This document shows, one piece after another, positions 5,130 through 7,034 of a stretch of 7,034 bases of DNA. The stretch is from positions 1 to 7,034 of the forward strand of contig JAITRD010000024.1 of NCBI GenBank assembly GCA_031288575.1, written 5' to 3'. The position numbers and the translations under genes were made by a program. The notes under the pieces are model-generated. The model was given only the letters and a program-made list of their open reading frames with translations. It searched no databases and was not told where the DNA came from. The stretch is from Treponema sp. Lineage in GTDB: Bacteria; Spirochaetota; Spirochaetia; Treponematales; Breznakiellaceae. The stretch's first letter is position 1; each line of letters begins with the position of its first letter.

Positions 5130-6131
5130 ATGATGAAAAGGCCGGTTTATTGTCTTTTATGGTTCCTGGCCATTTTAGGAACCGGCTGTGTCCGAAAAGA
5201 GGCTGCCGCCGCGGGGCCAGCGGCAATTAAGATTGGGGTATCGGTGCCCCAGGGCGGAAAGGGCTGGATCGGCGCCCTTAGCCGGTGGGCCCTTCAGGAA
5301 GCGGAAGCGGCGGAGACCGCCGGGGACGGCGCCCTTGATTTGCAGGTTTTAACCGCCGCCGACATCCTTTCCCAGATCCGCCAGGTAGAAGATTTGACCC
5401 TTTGGGGGATGAGGTACCTGGTAATATTTCCCGGCGAACCGGAGATCCTGACCCCCATAATAAAAACGGTTTATGCCCGGGGGATACAGGTTGTGGTGGT
5501 GGAACAGCCGCTTACGGACAGTTCCTTCGGCTATATCCATCTCCGGGGAGATTATTCTGAAATGGGCCGCCTGAGCGGGCTGTGGCTTGCCCAGGAAATG
5601 AAGGCCGCGGGGCTGACCAACTACGCGGTCCTGGGAAATTTTCCCGATCCGGCCGACCGGGAGCGGGCAAGCGCCTTTTTTGCCGAAATGAACCGGGAAA
5701 TATCCCTGGTGAACCTTCCCGGCAGCCACCGGTACGGGTACGCCCGGGGATCCCCCCAGCAGGGACGCCGCCTGGTCCAGGCGTACTTCCGCCAGTATCC
5801 CAAAATTGACGCCCTTTATTGCCAGGACGACGAGATACTTCCCGGAGTCCTTGAGGCGGTTCGGGACGCCCGAAGAAGGGATGTCAAATTTATCTTTGGC
5901 GGGGGCGGTTCCAGGGCGGTATTGCGGATGATTATAAATAACGATTCCCCGGTCCGGGCCACGGCCCTGTATTATCCGCCCCTCATAAGGGAAGGGATCC
6001 GTTATACCGCGGAGGCGGCCAAAACCGGAACCTTTCCCCAATCCCGGACGCCGGTTCCGGTGGTTATCCCCCCGACCCTTATCGACATATTCAATGCGGA
6101 GGCCTATTACGAGGCGGATTCCCCTTATTAA
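5130..6131 (+). CDS. Sugar-type ABC transporter substrate-binding lipoprotein
   Basis: This is a 333-residue protein of the periplasmic binding protein family that includes ribose- and rhizopine-type binders (Peripla_BP_4). It would capture a small ligand, probably a sugar, outside the inner membrane and deliver it to a permease or a receptor. MMKR is followed by a hydrophobic stretch and LGTGC, with Cys20 as the likely lipidated residue in a relaxed spirochaete-style lipobox. The mature part starts IKIGVSVPQGGKGWIGAL (33-50) and continues with QIRQVEDLTLWGMRYLVIFP (82-101), YARGIQVVVVEQPL (115-128), LRGDYSEMGRLSG (138-150), DRERASAF (176-183), the domain-2 motif YPKIDALYCQDDEILPGVLEA (223-243), and FIFGGGGSRAVLRMI (254-268). 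The C-terminus YYEADSPY also suits the family, so it appears complete. The ligand cannot be named. No permease or ATPase gene is beside it; a regulator follows. ATG 5133 is an equally possible start, one codon in. Confidence 0.85.
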   Translation: MMKRPVYCLLWFLAILGTGCVRKEAAAAGPAAIKIGVSVPQGGKGWIGALSRWALQEAEAAETAGDGALDLQVLTAADILSQIRQVEDLTLWGMRYLVIFPGEPEILTPIIKTVYARGIQVVVVEQPLTDSSFGYIHLRGDYSEMGRLSGLWLAQEMKAAGLTNYAVLGNFPDPADRERASAFFAEMNREISLVNLPGSHRYGYARGSPQQGRRLVQAYFRQYPKIDALYCQDDEILPGVLEAVRDARRRDVKFIFGGGGSRAVLRMIINNDSPVRATALYYPPLIREGIRYTAEAAKTGTFPQSRTPVPVVIPPTLIDIFNAEAYYEADSPY

Positions 6132-6249
6132 AAAATTTCCGCTTTCTAAAAAAAGCCCCTCCTTCCGTGTTGCCTTTACCGGAGACTCTTTGTTATATTG
6201 ATGTTAACGACCGGTCGGTAACAAATTTTCCCGCCGGCGGGGTTTGCCG
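6132..6249 (+). promoter_or_regulatory. Promoter region of the TetR-family gene
   Basis: TTGCCT (6170-6175) and TATATT (6194-6199; 5 of 6) are spaced by 18 bases and would start transcription near 6206, inside the operator-like palindrome at 6202-6223. GGCGGGG (6236-6242) ends 7 bases before the ATG at 6250 and is the likely, non-canonical, ribosome site. It forms half of the palindrome CCCGCC/GGCGGG (6230-6241), so it could be hidden in a hairpin. I see no convincing terminator for the preceding gene in 6132-6169, only A/T runs. Confidence 0.5.
6202..6223. promoter_or_regulatory. TetR-type operator palindrome
   Basis: The core GTTAACGACCGGTCGGTAAC (6203-6222) is a palindrome with one mismatched position (A6207 opposite G6218); the T and A just outside also pair, giving 22 bp. 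Its length, its GACC/GGTC centre and its position at the predicted transcription start of a TetR-family gene are typical of TetR autoregulatory sites. Binding by the downstream product is an inference. Confidence 0.7.
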
Positions 6250-7034
6250 ATGACAAAGGACGAAATAATCAAAACCGCCTTCCGGGTATGGGGGCGGGAA
6301 CTGTATTTAACCACCAGCCTCACCAAAATCGCCGCCGCATTGGGGGTGAGCAAACCCGCCTTGTACCGCCATTTTAAAAACAAGCAAACCCTCCTGAACG
6401 CCATGGAGGAGGCCTTTTTTACGGATTATGCCTCCTTTATAAAACCCGGTTATGAGGCGGCCCTAAAGGCCGGAACCATCCGGGAACGTTTTCTTATCAT
6501 GATGCGGGCCATAGTGGAGTATTATGCCCGGAACGAGGAAACCTTCATTTTTTCCCTGATCCGGCTTTACGACAACCGGGAAACCGGAAAGATGGGGGAA
6601 CAACTGCGCCGCCGGGGGATAGATATGGGGAAGCTTCTGATAAACGGGGAGGACCTGGATTCCCGCCCGCCCCTGTTCCAGTTTATCAGCATTACCCTTA
6701 TCTTCTGGGTGGCGGTTTTTCACAAGCATTTTTCCGGGAACCTGCCCGGGGAAGCTCCGGCGGAAGGGGATATCGAAAACCTGATAAATTTCCTGGAAAA
6801 CAGAATTTTAACCGGCCTGGGTTTACCATGGGACGCGGTGGAGGCCATAGATTGTGGGGAATTGGAAAAGGGGCTGCGCCGTGATTTTTTTGACGCCATT
6901 GAGGACGGGGGGCTCTTAAAGGCCGTCGCCGCCGCGGTAGCCGAGGCGGGGCCCTGGAAGGCTTCTATGGATATGGTTGCCCGCCGTTCGGGGCTCTCCA
7001 AAAGCGGCCTTTACGCCCATTTTAAAAACAAACA
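6250..7034 (+). CDS. TetR-family regulator with two DNA-binding domains (partial, runs off window)
   Basis: The frame is open from ATG 6250 to the window end (261 codons plus two bases), with no stop seen. Residues 4-50 form a TetR helix-turn-helix domain: DEIIKTAFRVWGREL, then TKIAAALGVSKPALYRHFKNK (25-45). Residues 51-200 are a mostly helical ligand/dimer region, including RERFLIMMRAIVEYYARNEE and QFISITLIFWVAVFHKHF. A second TetR-type domain begins near 212: DFFDAIEDGGLLKAVAAAVA, then MDMVARRSGLSKSGLYAHFKN (240-260), cut by the window edge. The two HFKNK motifs lie 216 residues apart, about one ordinary TetR monomer, so the protein looks like two TetR subunits fused head to tail. Its likely targets are the palindrome just upstream and perhaps the preceding binding-protein gene. 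The inducer is unknown. The first domain is certain; the second is strong, but its continuation is unseen. Confidence 0.85.
   Translation, partial: MTKDEIIKTAFRVWGRELYLTTSLTKIAAALGVSKPALYRHFKNKQTLLNAMEEAFFTDYASFIKPGYEAALKAGTIRERFLIMMRAIVEYYARNEETFIFSLIRLYDNRETGKMGEQLRRRGIDMGKLLINGEDLDSRPPLFQFISITLIFWVAVFHKHFSGNLPGEAPAEGDIENLINFLENRILTGLGLPWDAVEAIDCGELEKGLRRDFFDAIEDGGLLKAVAAAVAEAGPWKASMDMVARRSGLSKSGLYAHFKNK

Noticed and set aside
5349..6041. Minus-strand 230-codon frame opposite the binding-protein gene
   Set aside because: Gly/Pro/Arg-rich antisense shadow; the plus-strand frame carries all the binding-protein motifs.
6132..6169. Terminator after the binding-protein gene
   Set aside because: There are A and T runs here, but no convincing GC-rich stem followed by a T-run.

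Overview
The window looks like chromosomal DNA of a fairly GC-rich spirochaete, most likely a Treponema-type organism. The clues are indirect: a MurE whose acceptor motif is not the diaminopimelate-type DNPR (treponemes are known to use ornithine in peptidoglycan), a relaxed spirochaete-like lipobox on the binding protein, and a GatC with an unusual insert. No rRNA or phylogenetic marker is present, so this is an inference. No tRNA, CRISPR array, transposase or phage gene was seen.

Minus strand, 1-1903: azlC-azlD-gatC-gatA, read right to left. azlC and azlD overlap by 4 bases and encode the two parts of a branched-chain amino acid exporter. gatC and gatA (cut by the window edge) belong to the tRNA-dependent amidotransferase that makes Gln-tRNA(Gln) and/or Asn-tRNA(Asn). 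gatC may have its own promoter in the 78-base gap after azlD.

Divergent intergenic region, 1904-2511: about 600 bases without a convincing protein gene except a possible 19-residue leader peptide. It holds a promoter/operator candidate for azlC, two tandem copies of a roughly 125-base repeat (about 93% identical), and a 30-bp inverted repeat whose left arm is the end of the second copy. The right arm is followed by a T-run, so the element could be a structured plus-strand transcript with a terminator.

Plus strand, 2459-4834: leader ORF, an AMMECR1-domain protein whose start codon overlaps the leader's stop, then murE for peptidoglycan precursor synthesis.

Intergenic 4835-5129: dominated by a 195-base palindromic element with 11-bp terminal inverted repeats, an interrupted 31-bp stem and internal hairpins, flanked by GCC on both sides. 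It resembles a MITE or a structured RNA.

Plus strand, 5130-7034: a lipoprotein of the sugar-type periplasmic binding family without a permease or ATPase beside it, then a TetR-family regulator open to the window end. The regulator carries a second TetR-type DNA-binding domain near residues 212-261, and a near-perfect 22-bp palindrome sits at its putative transcription start. The tandem-TetR protein with its operator and the two palindromic intergenic elements are the least ordinary parts of the window.
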